From Moritella sp. 5 (GTDB lineage: Bacteria > Pseudomonadota > Gammaproteobacteria > Enterobacterales > Moritellaceae): 64,000 bases of DNA. Positions within the stretch are counted from its first letter, which is position 1; every line of letters begins with the position of its first letter. The notes under the pieces were generated by a model. That model had not been told where the DNA came from and ran no database searches. It saw only the letters and a list, made by a program, of their open reading frames with translations. Where the stretch lies: contig NZ_CP056122.1 of the NCBI RefSeq assembly GCF_018219455.1, positions 4,272,065 through 4,336,064 on the forward strand, written 5' to 3'. The translations under genes and the position numbers were made by a program. Positions 30,225 through 39,712 of this stretch are shown here, piece by piece.

Positions 30225-30935
30225 ATGATCGCATCGGCACTGAAACCAGGTTTTATTCGACTAATTTGCATCTTCCTCTTTACTGCTATTCTTGGCGGCT
30301 GTGGCTTTCATTTAAAAAATGGCAGTGGCATTCCAAATGAATTACGTAATTTAATGTTAGTATCGAGTAAGTATTCCGATTTAACACGCCTCATCAAACA
30401 AGAGTTACGCTACAATCAAATTAACCTTGTTGTTCCGACTGTAGCATCAACAACGAGCAATAAGAGTCTAACAACAGAAAGCGATAATTTTTCTGATATA
30501 ACGGATGAAGATTCAACTAAAACTAAAACGACAGCAATGGATCCTGCACTGTTAAATTCACAGACACCCATACTAAGAATTATGTCCGAGAGCACAGCTT
30601 CACGTACTGTTTCGCTCTATTCAGATGCAAGCGCATCTGAATATGAATTGAGCTATGTACTCGAGATGGAAGTACGTTTACCGAATCAAGAACCACAATT
30701 CTTTACTGTCGCCCTACAACGCGATCTGTTAAATAATTCACAAAAAGCACTCGCGAGCTCACGTGAATCAGAACTATTACAGCGGGAAATGCGTGAAGCA
30801 GCAGCAAAACAAGTTGTTCGAACCTTAAGTCAAGTGATAATCAAACCACAAAGCATTGGTGATAACGATGATGAAACCGAGCTAAGTGAAGTAGAACTAA
30901 ATACAGAATTAAATACAGAGCTTGAAGCTAACTAA
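30225..30935 (+). CDS. lptE: LPS-assembly lipoprotein LptE
   Basis: Outer-membrane lipoprotein that plugs LptD in lipopolysaccharide export. The 236-residue protein has a lipobox LGGC (cysteine at 26) followed by GFHLKNGSGIPNELRNL, the standard mature start. It is about 40 residues longer than E. coli LptE. The extra length is a Ser/Thr/Asp-rich insert at about 80-105 and an acidic tail (ETELSEVELNTELNTELEAN). It overlaps holA by one base (TAATG). Confidence 0.93.
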   Translation: MIASALKPGFIRLICIFLFTAILGGCGFHLKNGSGIPNELRNLMLVSSKYSDLTRLIKQELRYNQINLVVPTVASTTSNKSLTTESDNFSDITDEDSTKTKTTAMDPALLNSQTPILRIMSESTASRTVSLYSDASASEYELSYVLEMEVRLPNQEPQFFTVALQRDLLNNSQKALASSRESELLQREMREAAAKQVVRTLSQVIIKPQSIGDNDDETELSEVELNTELNTELEAN

Positions 30936-31972
30936 TGCGCGTCTATCCAGAACAACTCGATCAGTACCTAAAAACTGAACTCAAACCCTGTTATTTAATA
31001 TTCGGTGAAGAACCATTATTAAAAATGGAAGCGATTGAGCAGATTAAAGCCGCCGCTAAAAAAGTAGGCTTTGATGAACACCATAAGTTTCATGCTGAAC
31101 CGACAATGGATTGGCCTGCGGCTTTTAATACTTGCCAATCGATGTCGCTGTTCTCTAGTCGTCAAACTGTCGAGCTCATCTTTGACAAACGCCCCACGAA
31201 AGAAGACATTAGCCAGCTTAATGATTTGTTTAAGCAGCTAAACCCCGATCTTATTTTAATTCTCAGTGGTCCCTACCTCACCAAAGCACAGCAAAGTGCG
31301 AAATGGTTTACGCAGTACTTTAAAAATGCACTCTACATTCCTGTTGGCCATCCCGAAGGTCGTTTTTTTGCCAACTGGATGCGCTACCGTCTTAAACGTG
31401 CAAACTTAGAAGCACCAGCGGATGTAATCACCCTTCTGTGTCGTAGCTTTGAAGGTAACTTACTCGCAGCAAAACAAGAAATTGATAAGTTATCCCTGCT
31501 CTATCCAGGTCAAACATTGAGCTTGGCACAATTGCAGCAGTCAATTACCCAGCATTCACACTTTAGTAGTTTCCAGCTTGTTGACGCCCTGCTTGCCGGT
31601 AAAGTAAATCGTGGTCAGCGGATCCTCCAGCAATTACAAGCAGAAGGTGTCGACCCGATTGTCATTAACTGGGCGCTAAACAAAGAAATAAATCAACTTT
31701 ATCATTACAGTTTGATGCAGCAGCAAGGCTTGTCTGTGATTGACGAAATGAAAAAACAGCGCTTATGGGCTGGCCGACAGCAGATTATAAATGCCTGCTT
31801 AAGCCGCTTATCATTAAGTAAAATAGAGCAAATGTTAGTACTCTGTTCAAGTGTTGATAGTGCGATAAAAACAAGTACCAGCGTTGATCCTTGGCTATCT
31901 TTACAGATGTTGAGTATTAGCTTTGCCGACTCAACCTTGTTACCCAATTTTAATCATTCCGAAATTAAATGA
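30935..31972 (+). CDS. holA: DNA polymerase III subunit delta HolA
   Basis: Delta subunit of the clamp loader, which opens the beta clamp. It is 345 residues, the usual length, with the N-terminal LDQYLKTELKPCYLIFGEEPLL segment, the clamp-binding SMSLFSSRQTVEL region, and the C-terminal collar domain (SSFQLVDALLAGK). Translation is coupled to lptE through a one-base overlap, a gene pairing conserved in gammaproteobacteria. Confidence 0.96.
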   Translation: MRVYPEQLDQYLKTELKPCYLIFGEEPLLKMEAIEQIKAAAKKVGFDEHHKFHAEPTMDWPAAFNTCQSMSLFSSRQTVELIFDKRPTKEDISQLNDLFKQLNPDLILILSGPYLTKAQQSAKWFTQYFKNALYIPVGHPEGRFFANWMRYRLKRANLEAPADVITLLCRSFEGNLLAAKQEIDKLSLLYPGQTLSLAQLQQSITQHSHFSSFQLVDALLAGKVNRGQRILQQLQAEGVDPIVINWALNKEINQLYHYSLMQQQGLSVIDEMKKQRLWAGRQQIINACLSRLSLSKIEQMLVLCSSVDSAIKTSTSVDPWLSLQMLSISFADSTLLPNFNHSEIK

Positions 31973-32004
31973 TTTGTGTCTTTATTAATAACTAACGGCT
32001 GTTT

Positions 32005-32655
32005 ATGACTGACTTTACACCTACTCGCGCCATCGGTATTTTAGGCGGTACATTTGATCCGATCCATTATGGTCATCTTCGTCCTTGCTTAGACTTATTA
32101 CAGCAACTTAATTTAGCTGAAGTCAGATTAATGCCAAATCATATCCCACCACACCGTGCTACGCCAGGGTCCAGTGCAGACCACCGACTAGCGATGGCGA
32201 CATTAGCGGTAGAAGACTGTGAAGAGTTAAGCATTGATACGCGCGAGTTAAATCGTACAACGCCTTCTTATACCATTGATACGTTAATCGAGCTCGCAGC
32301 TGAAAATCCAACAACACCCGTGTGCTTTTTAATTGGTCTTGATTCACTTAATAGTTTACATACCTGGTATCGTTGGCAAGAATTGCTCGATTATTGTCAT
32401 CTAGTCGTCAGTTATCGTCCTAACTACGCATTACAATTAGCGCCAGAAGTACAAAGATTATTTGAACAAGTGAAAACAACGGATGTCGAAGTCCTAAAGC
32501 AGCAAAAACAGGGCCGTATTTTACTCTGGCCAAGCACGCAATTAGAAATATCGGCGACACGGATCCGTCAGTTGGTTAAACACCAGCAAAGCCCCCAATA
32601 TCTACTGCCTGATAATGTGCTGTCTTATATATATAAAAATAACTTGTATAAATAA
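32005..32655 (+). CDS. nadD: Nicotinate-nucleotide adenylyltransferase NadD
   Basis: Transfers AMP to nicotinate mononucleotide to form deamido-NAD in NAD biosynthesis. The 216-residue protein has the nucleotidyltransferase motif GGTFDPIHYGHLRP (residues 14-27) and the C-terminal ISATRIRQL motif, equivalent to the SxSTxxR signature. It follows holA by 32 bases. Confidence 0.96.
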   Translation: MTDFTPTRAIGILGGTFDPIHYGHLRPCLDLLQQLNLAEVRLMPNHIPPHRATPGSSADHRLAMATLAVEDCEELSIDTRELNRTTPSYTIDTLIELAAENPTTPVCFLIGLDSLNSLHTWYRWQELLDYCHLVVSYRPNYALQLAPEVQRLFEQVKTTDVEVLKQQKQGRILLWPSTQLEISATRIRQLVKHQQSPQYLLPDNVLSYIYKNNLYK

Positions 32656-32711
32656 ACGACAAGAGATACTGGCTCATAAACAAGCTAGGTATATATTTAG
32701 GTATTATTCAC

Positions 32712-32720
32712 TGTTATAAT
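32712..32720 (+). promoter_or_regulatory. Candidate extended -10 promoter for rsfS
   Basis: TGTTATAAT is an extended -10 element (TGn plus a perfect TATAAT), 36 bases before the rsfS start. No good -35 hexamer is seen at the usual distance, which is normal for extended -10 promoters. Confidence 0.55.
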
Positions 32721-32756
32721 TCGCGGTTAACTCGATAAAGTTCCTCTGGAGGACCC

Positions 32757-33086
32757 TTGCAAACTTCTGAACTGCAAGCATTTGTACTAGACAAAATTGA
32801 AGACATGAAAGCCCGAGACATCCAAGTGGTTGATGTTAAAGGTAAATCACCAGTGACAGATTTAATGATCGTATGTACTGGCACATCAAAAACTCACGTT
32901 AAGTCGATTTCTAATCACCTTTACCTTGAAGCTAAACGTAACGAAGTATTCGTTATGGGTATTGAAGGTACAGAAGATAGTGAATGGGTTTTAGTTGATA
33001 TGGGTGACGTAGTAGTCCACATCATGCAACAACAAACACGTGATCTTTACCAACTAGAACAACTTTGGCAGTCTGTAGGGGCATAG
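32757..33086 (+). CDS. rsfS: Ribosomal silencing factor RsfS
   Basis: Binds ribosomal protein uL14 and blocks joining of the subunits under poor nutrition. The 109-residue protein carries the family signature [15 protein letters not shown] and [23 protein letters not shown]. The start codon is TTG with a good GGAGG ribosome site 4 bases ahead. It is the first gene of the rsfS-rlmH-mrdA-rodA block. Confidence 0.95.
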   Translation: MQTSELQAFVLDKIEDMKARDIQVVDVKGKSPVTDLMIVCTGTSKTHVKSISNHLYLEAKRNEVFVMGIEGTEDSEWVLVDMGDVVVHIMQQQTRDLYQLEQLWQSVGA

Positions 33087-33090
33087 TCAA

Positions 33091-33561
33091 ATGAAAATTC
33101 AGCTAGTTGCAGTTGGCACTAAGATGCCAGCATGGGTAGAAACCGGGTATAAAGAATATGCACGTCGCTTCCCTAAAGATATGCCTTTTGAATTACTTGA
33201 GATCAATGCGGGTAAGCGTGGCAAAAACGCTGACATCAAACGGATCTTAGAACTCGAAGGTGTAAAAACGATGCAAGCGATCCCGAAAGGTAATCGTATC
33301 GTGACTCTGGAAGTTACCGGCAAACCTTGGACTACAGAACAACTAGCCGTTGAACTAGATAAGTGGAAGCATGACGGTCGTGACGTTAGCCTATTAATTG
33401 GCGGCCCAGAAGGACTTGCACCAGAATGCATCGCGGCATCAGAACAACGCTGGTCGTTGTCACCGCTAACCTTACCACATCCGATGGTACGTGTAGTGGT
33501 AGCCGAAGCGTTATATCGCGCTTGGAGTGTTACAACAAACCATCCTTATCATAGAGAGTAA
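33091..33561 (+). CDS. rlmH: 23S rRNA pseudouridine-1915 N3-methyltransferase RlmH
   Basis: SPOUT-class methyltransferase acting on pseudouridine 1915 of 23S rRNA in the assembled ribosome. The 156-residue protein has the knotted SAM-binding segment [13 protein letters not shown] and the C-terminal [15 protein letters not shown], both family hallmarks. It starts 4 bases after rsfS. Confidence 0.97.
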   Translation: MKIQLVAVGTKMPAWVETGYKEYARRFPKDMPFELLEINAGKRGKNADIKRILELEGVKTMQAIPKGNRIVTLEVTGKPWTTEQLAVELDKWKHDGRDVSLLIGGPEGLAPECIAASEQRWSLSPLTLPHPMVRVVVAEALYRAWSVTTNHPYHRE

Positions 33562-33563
33562 TA

Positions 33564-35423
33564 TTGGTGGCAAGGAAGCGTATAACCTTACGAGACCATT
33601 CTGCGGAAACAGCATTATTTAGCCGTCGCACCATGGTCTCATTTATTTTTGTTCTCTGCGTGCTTGGTTTGTTATTAAGTAACCTTTATTACTTACAAGT
33701 CGATTCATATCAAGCTTACAAAACCCGTTCTAACGAAAACCGGGTCAAGTTAGTGCCTATCGCACCCAATCGTGGGCTTATCTATGATCGCAATGGTATA
33801 CTTTTAGCGGAAAATAAACCCATTTTCAGCTTAGATATAGTACCGGAAAAAATTACCGATATTGACGCCACAATCGTCAAGTTAACAAGCTTATTGAGCC
33901 TAACTGAAGATAACATTGATGATTTTCATACTCGATTAAAACGCCAACGTCGCTTTAAGCAGGTCTCAATATTAACCAATTTATCCGAATCTCAAGTTGC
34001 CCTATTTTCAGTTCAGCAGCACAAATATCCCGGAATTTCCGTCAATGCACGATTAAAACGTTATTATCCATTTGGTGACGCTCTCACGCATGCGCTCGGT
34101 TATGTCGCTCGTATTAACAACAATGACCTTAACCGATTAGAGAAAAGTGACCTACGTGCGACCTACGCGGCAACCCATGATATCGGTAAGCAAGGTATCG
34201 AACGTTATTACGAAAAAACATTACACGGTAAACCAGGCTTTAAAGAAGTTGAAGTCAATAATCGCGGCAAGATTATCCGCACACTCAAAATTACACATCC
34301 TGTACCAGGAAACGATTTATACCTGAATATAGATATACGCTTACAGCTCAAAGCACAAAAGGAATTAGCCGGTCGCCGTGGTGCGATAATTTTACTCGCA
34401 CCCAAAACAGGTGAAGTATTAGCAATGGTCTCTAGCCCGAGTTATGATCCTAACTTATTTGTACACGGTATTAGCAGTAAAGATTATAATCGCCTATTAC
34501 AGTCAAAAGATCACCCCTTGATCAACCGGGTAACACAAGGGCGCTATCCGCCCGCATCAACAGTAAAACCACAGTTAGCTATCTTGGCCTTAGAAGACGG
34601 TGCGATCACAGCAAATACCCTTATCAATGATCCTGGTTGGTTCCAAATCCCAAATACTAAACGGCGCTTCCGAGACTGGAATCGTTGGGGTCGTGGTAAG
34701 ATTAATGTTTACACAGCCATCGCACGATCGTCAGATACCTTCTTTTATAATCTCGCTTATAACGTCGGCATTGATAAAATTAATAATTTTATGACCGAGT
34801 TTGGCTTTGGTCAATATTCCGGTATTGATGTTAAAGAAGAAACCAATGCTATCTTACCTTCACGAGAATGGAAACGCGCACGTTACAATCAACCTTGGTA
34901 TCAAGGTGACACAATTTCCGTCGGTATTGGTCAAGGTTACTGGTCTGCTACACCAATCCAACTTGCGAAAGCGACAGGTATTGTTGCAAGCCGAGGCCTA
35001 CGCCCTGTCCCACAGCTTGTTCGGAATATAAAATATATCAATGGTGATCAATTTGAACCTGTCGTTGAATTACCACCCCTGAAACTCAAAGACCCCGAGA
35101 ACTGGCAAGTAGCCAAAGACGGTATGCGCGGTGTTGTAACCAGAAAAGGTACTGCACACCGTGCGTTTGCTAACACAACCTACACCGCCGCTGGTAAATC
35201 GGGTACTGCACAGCTATACCAGCTCGGTGAAGAAAAATACGATGCCAGTAAGATCCGCGAACGATTACGTGATAATGCCATGTTTGTGGCTTATGCACCG
35301 TTTGAAGAACCAGAGATTTCAGCGACTATCATTCTAGAAAATGCCGGTGGTGGTAGCTCACAAGCGGCCCCATCAGCACGTCGTTTATTTGATGTCTACT
35401 TTAAAAATAAAAAGGAAAATTAA
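33564..35423 (+). CDS. mrdA: Penicillin-binding protein 2 (elongasome transpeptidase)
   Basis: Monofunctional DD-transpeptidase of the rod complex, 619 residues. It has a short cytoplasmic N-terminus, one membrane helix (about 24-46) and a dimerisation/pedestal domain. In the transpeptidase domain the catalytic serine is S332 in ASTVK, with SSD near 391 and the KSG motif in AAGKSGTAQLY. The start is TTG at 33564 or the adjacent GTG at 33567, within 2 bases of the rlmH stop. It works with RodA, encoded next. Confidence 0.95.
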   Translation: MVARKRITLRDHSAETALFSRRTMVSFIFVLCVLGLLLSNLYYLQVDSYQAYKTRSNENRVKLVPIAPNRGLIYDRNGILLAENKPIFSLDIVPEKITDIDATIVKLTSLLSLTEDNIDDFHTRLKRQRRFKQVSILTNLSESQVALFSVQQHKYPGISVNARLKRYYPFGDALTHALGYVARINNNDLNRLEKSDLRATYAATHDIGKQGIERYYEKTLHGKPGFKEVEVNNRGKIIRTLKITHPVPGNDLYLNIDIRLQLKAQKELAGRRGAIILLAPKTGEVLAMVSSPSYDPNLFVHGISSKDYNRLLQSKDHPLINRVTQGRYPPASTVKPQLAILALEDGAITANTLINDPGWFQIPNTKRRFRDWNRWGRGKINVYTAIARSSDTFFYNLAYNVGIDKINNFMTEFGFGQYSGIDVKEETNAILPSREWKRARYNQPWYQGDTISVGIGQGYWSATPIQLAKATGIVASRGLRPVPQLVRNIKYINGDQFEPVVELPPLKLKDPENWQVAKDGMRGVVTRKGTAHRAFANTTYTAAGKSGTAQLYQLGEEKYDASKIRERLRDNAMFVAYAPFEEPEISATIILENAGGGSSQAAPSARRLFDVYFKNKKEN

Positions 35424-36523
35424 TGCCAGATCGTCGTCATAATCAAAGTGTTTGGTATAAATTACATATCGATTTCCCCTTATTATTTGGCCTGTTAAGC
35501 CTGATGGGGGTTAGCCTTGTCGTACTTTATAGCGCAGGTGGCGCGGACATCGCGCTGATGAAAAGACAAGTAATTCGCATGTTTCTTGCGTTAGGGGTAA
35601 TGCTTGCCCTAGCACAAATACCACCTTCAACTTATCGGCGCTGGGCATTTCCCATCTTTCTCATTGGCACCATTTTATTAATCGCGGTATTACTATTTGG
35701 CCATGTGGGCAAAGGGGCTCAGCGCTGGATTGACCTTGGCTTTACCAAGTTCCAGCCGTCTGAAATAATGAAAGTAGTGATGCCATTAGCCGTTGCTCGT
35801 TACATGAGTAACCAACCAATACCACCCAGTTTTAGAACCGTAATAACGGCGTTAATTATGGTCTTAATACCAACATTATTAATCGCAAAACAGCCCGATC
35901 TTGGTACCTCGTTACTGGTCGCGATTTCAGGTATATTCGTTATTTTCTTAGCGGGTATGTCATGGCGATTAGTGATGATTGCTTTTGGACTGGTTTCAGG
36001 CTTTGCGCCTATTCTGTGGTTCTTCTTAATGCGTCCTTATCAAAAACAGCGAGTATTAACCTTCCTCAATCCAGAAACCGATCCATTGGGTTCTGGTTAT
36101 CATATTATTCAATCTAAAATTGCTATTGGTTCAGGTGGTTTTTGGGGGAAAGGCTGGTTATCGGGCACCCAGTCACAGCTAGATTTTTTACCAGAGCGCC
36201 ACACCGATTTTATTTTTGCGGTATTTAGTGAAGAATTCGGTTTATTTGGTGTGATCTTACTACTGTCACTTTATTTATTTGTGATCTGCCGCGGGTTAGT
36301 GATTGCGATGCAGGGACAACGCGTATTTGAACGTCTTATAGCTGGTAGTATTACCATGACATTTTTCATTTATTTGTTCGTAAACATCGGTATGGTCAGC
36401 GGATTATTACCCGTAGTAGGCGTACCACTACCTTTAATTAGCTATGGCGGCACTTCGATGGTGACATTGATGGCAGGTTTTGGCATTCTAATGTCTGTAA
36501 GAACACACCGTCGCTTAAGTTGA
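35423..36523 (+). CDS. rodA: Peptidoglycan glycosyltransferase RodA
   Basis: SEDS-family polymerase of lipid II, 366 residues with about ten membrane helices. Family blocks are GKGAQRWIDLGFTKFQPSE, AKQPDLGTSLL, LPERHTDFIFAVFSEEFGL and the C-terminal PVVGVPLPLISYGGTSM. It overlaps mrdA by one base and forms the elongation synthase with PBP2. Confidence 0.97.
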   Translation: MPDRRHNQSVWYKLHIDFPLLFGLLSLMGVSLVVLYSAGGADIALMKRQVIRMFLALGVMLALAQIPPSTYRRWAFPIFLIGTILLIAVLLFGHVGKGAQRWIDLGFTKFQPSEIMKVVMPLAVARYMSNQPIPPSFRTVITALIMVLIPTLLIAKQPDLGTSLLVAISGIFVIFLAGMSWRLVMIAFGLVSGFAPILWFFLMRPYQKQRVLTFLNPETDPLGSGYHIIQSKIAIGSGGFWGKGWLSGTQSQLDFLPERHTDFIFAVFSEEFGLFGVILLLSLYLFVICRGLVIAMQGQRVFERLIAGSITMTFFIYLFVNIGMVSGLLPVVGVPLPLISYGGTSMVTLMAGFGILMSVRTHRRLS

Positions 36524-36532
36524 GGAATCCAA

Positions 36533-37528
36533 ATGCTAAGTAAAAAAGTATTATTTCTGCTAGGTTTAGCAGCGTTTCAAGTTAATAGTGCTGAGTTAAG
36601 CAGTGAACACAAGACTTGGGTTGAAGAGTTAAGTACTCAATATGATATATCAGAAAAAGTGCTTACTAATGCAATAGGGCAAGCAAAGTTCGATGAAAAC
36701 GTATTAACCAAGATCCAGACACCCTGGGAAAAAAAGCCTTGGTATAAATACGCACCAATCTTTATCACAGAAAGCCGTATTAACAAAGGTGTTGAGTACT
36801 GGAAACAATACGAAAAGACCTTTGCTAAAGCTGAAGCTGAATATGGCGTCCCCGCACAAGTTATCGTCGCTATTATGGGCGTTGAAACCTTCTATGGTAA
36901 ATACAAGGGGAATATCTCGGTATTAGATTCACTCTATACTCTTGGCTTTAACTACCCATCACGTGGCAAATTTTTCCGTCAAGAGTTCGCGCAATACATT
37001 AAATTAAGCGAACAACAAGGTTGGAACCTAACAGAAACACAAGGCTCATATGCGGGCGCAATGGGCTTAGGTCAGTTTATCTCGTCAAGCTATAGCCATT
37101 ATGGCGTTGATTTTTCTGGTGACGGTAAAGTAGATATGATCAATGATCCTATTGATGCAATCGGCAGTATCGCTAATTATTTTAGCAAGCACAATTGGAA
37201 AACCGATGAACCAGTCGCTTATCCAGTTAAAGCTGACAGTGAAAAAGTAGCAGAATTACTGAGCAAATCATTGAAAATAAAGCATACATGGGCAGACTTA
37301 AAAGCCGCTGGTGTTGTGCTGAAAGAGTCTGATGAACGTGTACCTGCAATAGCAATTGAAGACTCAAACCCTGCGAAATTACTCAAGCTTCAACAGCTTG
37401 ATAGTGATGAATATTGGGTTTACCTTGATAACTTCTACACTATTACACGTTATAACCATAGTCCTTTGTACGCAATGGCTGTATTCCAATTAAGTGAAAA
37501 GATTAAACAAGCTAAACATGCGCAATAA
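36533..37528 (+). CDS. mltB: Lytic murein transglycosylase B
   Basis: Cleaves the MurNAc-GlcNAc bond to give 1,6-anhydro-muropeptides, which AmpG imports. The 331-residue protein has a Sec signal (about 1-20) and a GH103 SLT domain with the catalytic glutamate E118 in MGVETFYGKYKGN, then the SYAGAMGLGQFISSSY segment. E. coli MltB is a lipoprotein; here no lipobox cysteine is present, so this enzyme looks like a soluble periplasmic form. It lies 9 bases after rodA. Confidence 0.94.
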   Translation: MLSKKVLFLLGLAAFQVNSAELSSEHKTWVEELSTQYDISEKVLTNAIGQAKFDENVLTKIQTPWEKKPWYKYAPIFITESRINKGVEYWKQYEKTFAKAEAEYGVPAQVIVAIMGVETFYGKYKGNISVLDSLYTLGFNYPSRGKFFRQEFAQYIKLSEQQGWNLTETQGSYAGAMGLGQFISSSYSHYGVDFSGDGKVDMINDPIDAIGSIANYFSKHNWKTDEPVAYPVKADSEKVAELLSKSLKIKHTWADLKAAGVVLKESDERVPAIAIEDSNPAKLLKLQQLDSDEYWVYLDNFYTITRYNHSPLYAMAVFQLSEKIKQAKHAQ

Positions 37529-38309
37529 ACAACGTTTAACCCTACTTTGTATCTGCGGCCTTTTGGCCGCATGTTCTTCTTCTCGTTATCAGTACAGTGA
37601 TGATCACGCACCAGAGAACATCCCCCAACTTGAGGATATAGCCGACGCAGTACCAACGCCCCAAACTTACAGTCGATATGCGAATCGCGACTATCAAGTG
37701 CGTGGTGTTGATTATGAAGTATGGCGAGATATAAAAACCCTAACCCAAGAAGGTAAAGCGTCTTGGTATGGCAATAAATTTCATGGCCACAAAACCTCAA
37801 ACGGTGAAATCTATGACATGTTCTCAATGTCTGCGGCGCACAAAAATTTACCCCTACCGAGTTTTGTTAAAGTAACAAACCTCGGTAATGATAAAACCGT
37901 AATTGTCCGCGTTAATGATCGAGGACCATTTCATCCAGAGCGTATCATTGATCTGTCCTATGCGGCGGCTTATAAACTCGATATGTTGCAATCTGGTACT
38001 GCTAATGTACGCGTTGAATTAATTATTCCAACTGCCGATAACAGCACTTTATTTACGCCGAAGCCACAATGGTTCATCCAAGTGTTAGCGTCAAGTAATG
38101 AAGCTAAAGCGCAAAAAATTGCTGATGGTTTAGCAGGGAAATACAACACAGCAAACCGCTTAGTTATTAGTGGTAAGTACCACAGAGTGCAGCTTGGACC
38201 AATAACGGATAGTGGTAAAGCACAAGTACTCTTAACTCAAGTTCAAAAAAATTATAAAAATGCTTATGTATTGAAGGAACTTTCCAGTAAAACAATATCT
38301 AATAAATAA
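37518..38309 (+). CDS. rlpA: Septal-ring lytic transglycosylase RlpA family lipoprotein
   Basis: A 263-residue lipoprotein with a lipobox LLAAC (cysteine 19) after MRNKQRLTLLCICG. A double-psi beta-barrel domain follows (GKASWYGNKFHGHKTSNGE, VRVNDRGPFHPERIIDLS) with the catalytic-type aspartate and the HKTSNGE motif, and a C-terminal SPOR domain (about 185-260) that binds denuded glycan strands. The frame is open from 37494, but the ATG at 37518 gives the signal peptide. It overlaps the 3' end of mltB by 11 bases. Confidence 0.93.
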   Translation: MRNKQRLTLLCICGLLAACSSSRYQYSDDHAPENIPQLEDIADAVPTPQTYSRYANRDYQVRGVDYEVWRDIKTLTQEGKASWYGNKFHGHKTSNGEIYDMFSMSAAHKNLPLPSFVKVTNLGNDKTVIVRVNDRGPFHPERIIDLSYAAAYKLDMLQSGTANVRVELIIPTADNSTLFTPKPQWFIQVLASSNEAKAQKIADGLAGKYNTANRLVISGKYHRVQLGPITDSGKAQVLLTQVQKNYKNAYVLKELSSKTISNK

Positions 38310-38452
38310 ACTTTAAATAATAAGACATAAATTCAGCGAGTTTGATAGACTAGCCCCATTATCAAATAGTCTTGATGTGGTGACAACTATCGAGACTATT
38401 TAACTAAGTTATTCATAACTTAAATCTAACTTTAATTATAGTGAAGTGAAAC

Positions 38453-39619
38453 GTGGCCAATCAATTAAAAAAACTTATCTTAACGAGCTTAGCAATAGCA
38501 AGTTTTTCATTAAGTGCAGCACCGAGTGTTATCCCAGATACACCCGAAATAGCAGCCAAAGCATTCATATTAGTTGATTTTGATTCCGGCAAAGTGATCG
38601 CAGAACAAAATGCAGATGATTCACTAAAACCTGCCAGCTTAACTAAAATGATGACCAGTTACGTTATTGGCCAAGAAATAAAAGCAGGTAACATCAATCT
38701 AGATGATGAAGTTACCATCAGTAAAAATGCATGGGCGAAAAACTTCCCTGACTCATCAAAAATGTTTGTCGAAGTAGGCAAAACCGTCACGGTCAAAAAA
38801 TTAAACCAAGGTATTATCGTACAATCAGGTAATGATGCTTGTGTGGCAATGGCAGAGCATATCGCCGGTACAGAAAGCGCGTTTGCTCAGTTGATGAACT
38901 CGTGGAGCAAACAACTGGGGATGGATGCAACGCACTTTGCTAATAGCCACGGTCTAGATAGCAAAGAACAATATACAACAGCGCGTGATATGGCGACATT
39001 AGGACAAGCACTTATCCGTGATGTTCCTGAAGAATATCGTATTTACTCACAAAAGAAATTTACCTATAACGGCATTACCCAATATAACCGCAATGGTCTG
39101 TTGTGGGATAAAAGCATGAACGTTGACGGCATTAAAACCGGTCACACCTCAGGAGCAGGTTTTAACTTAGTTTCTTCAGCGACCAAAGACAACATGCGTC
39201 TAGTTGCAGTCGTGCTGGGAACTAAAAGTGGTGATGCACGTAAAGCGGAAAGTAAAAAATTACTTAACTTTGGTTTCCGTTTCTATGAAACAGTGACACT
39301 ACATGAAGCGAACAGTAGCATAGTGTCAGAACGTGTGTGGATGGGCGAGCAAGAACAAGTTGAACTGGGTCTAGCAAACAAATTAACACTGACGGTACCC
39401 CGCGGCCAAGCAAAAAATCTAACGGCTGCTTTTGAAATCCAAAAAGAACTAAGTGCGCCTATCGCTAAAGGCGATGTCGTTGGTAAAGTATTTTATAATC
39501 TGAACGATGAAGAGATTGCACAAGCCGATTTAATTGCACTGGAAGACGTAGAATTAGGCAGCTGGTTTAGCCGATTAATTGATTATTTCAAATTATTATT
39601 TGCCGGTTGGTTTGGTTAA
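38453..39619 (+). CDS. dacA: D-alanyl-D-alanine carboxypeptidase (PBP5/6 type)
   Basis: Trims the terminal D-Ala of pentapeptides in the periplasm. The 388-residue protein starts with GTG, has a Sec signal (about 1-22), and the three catalytic motifs: S62-L-T-K65 (PASLTKMM), S125-G-N127 (SGNDAC) and K228-T-G230 (IKTGHT). A PBP5 C-terminal domain and an amphipathic C-terminal anchor (SWFSRLIDYFKLLFAGWF) follow. It is the last wall gene of the block; a GC-rich hairpin follows. Confidence 0.96.
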   Translation: MANQLKKLILTSLAIASFSLSAAPSVIPDTPEIAAKAFILVDFDSGKVIAEQNADDSLKPASLTKMMTSYVIGQEIKAGNINLDDEVTISKNAWAKNFPDSSKMFVEVGKTVTVKKLNQGIIVQSGNDACVAMAEHIAGTESAFAQLMNSWSKQLGMDATHFANSHGLDSKEQYTTARDMATLGQALIRDVPEEYRIYSQKKFTYNGITQYNRNGLLWDKSMNVDGIKTGHTSGAGFNLVSSATKDNMRLVAVVLGTKSGDARKAESKKLLNFGFRFYETVTLHEANSSIVSERVWMGEQEQVELGLANKLTLTVPRGQAKNLTAAFEIQKELSAPIAKGDVVGKVFYNLNDEEIAQADLIALEDVELGSWFSRLIDYFKLLFAGWFG

Positions 39620-39660
39620 TCCTTTCCCTGACACCGTTACCCGATTATAATGACGAATAC

Positions 39661-39682
39661 AAAGGAGGCAACAGCCTCCTTT
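39661..39682 (+). terminator. Hairpin between dacA and ybeD
   Basis: AAAGGAGGC and GCCTCCTTT form a perfect 9-bp stem with an AACA loop, about 40 bases after the dacA stop. The following sequence is only mildly T-rich. The stem also contains an AAGGAGG ribosome-site-like core, but it is 39 bases before the ybeD start and so probably not its ribosome site. Confidence 0.65.
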
Positions 39683-39712
39683 GCCATTATTTCTAAGGTA
39701 CGAGAAAAACTA

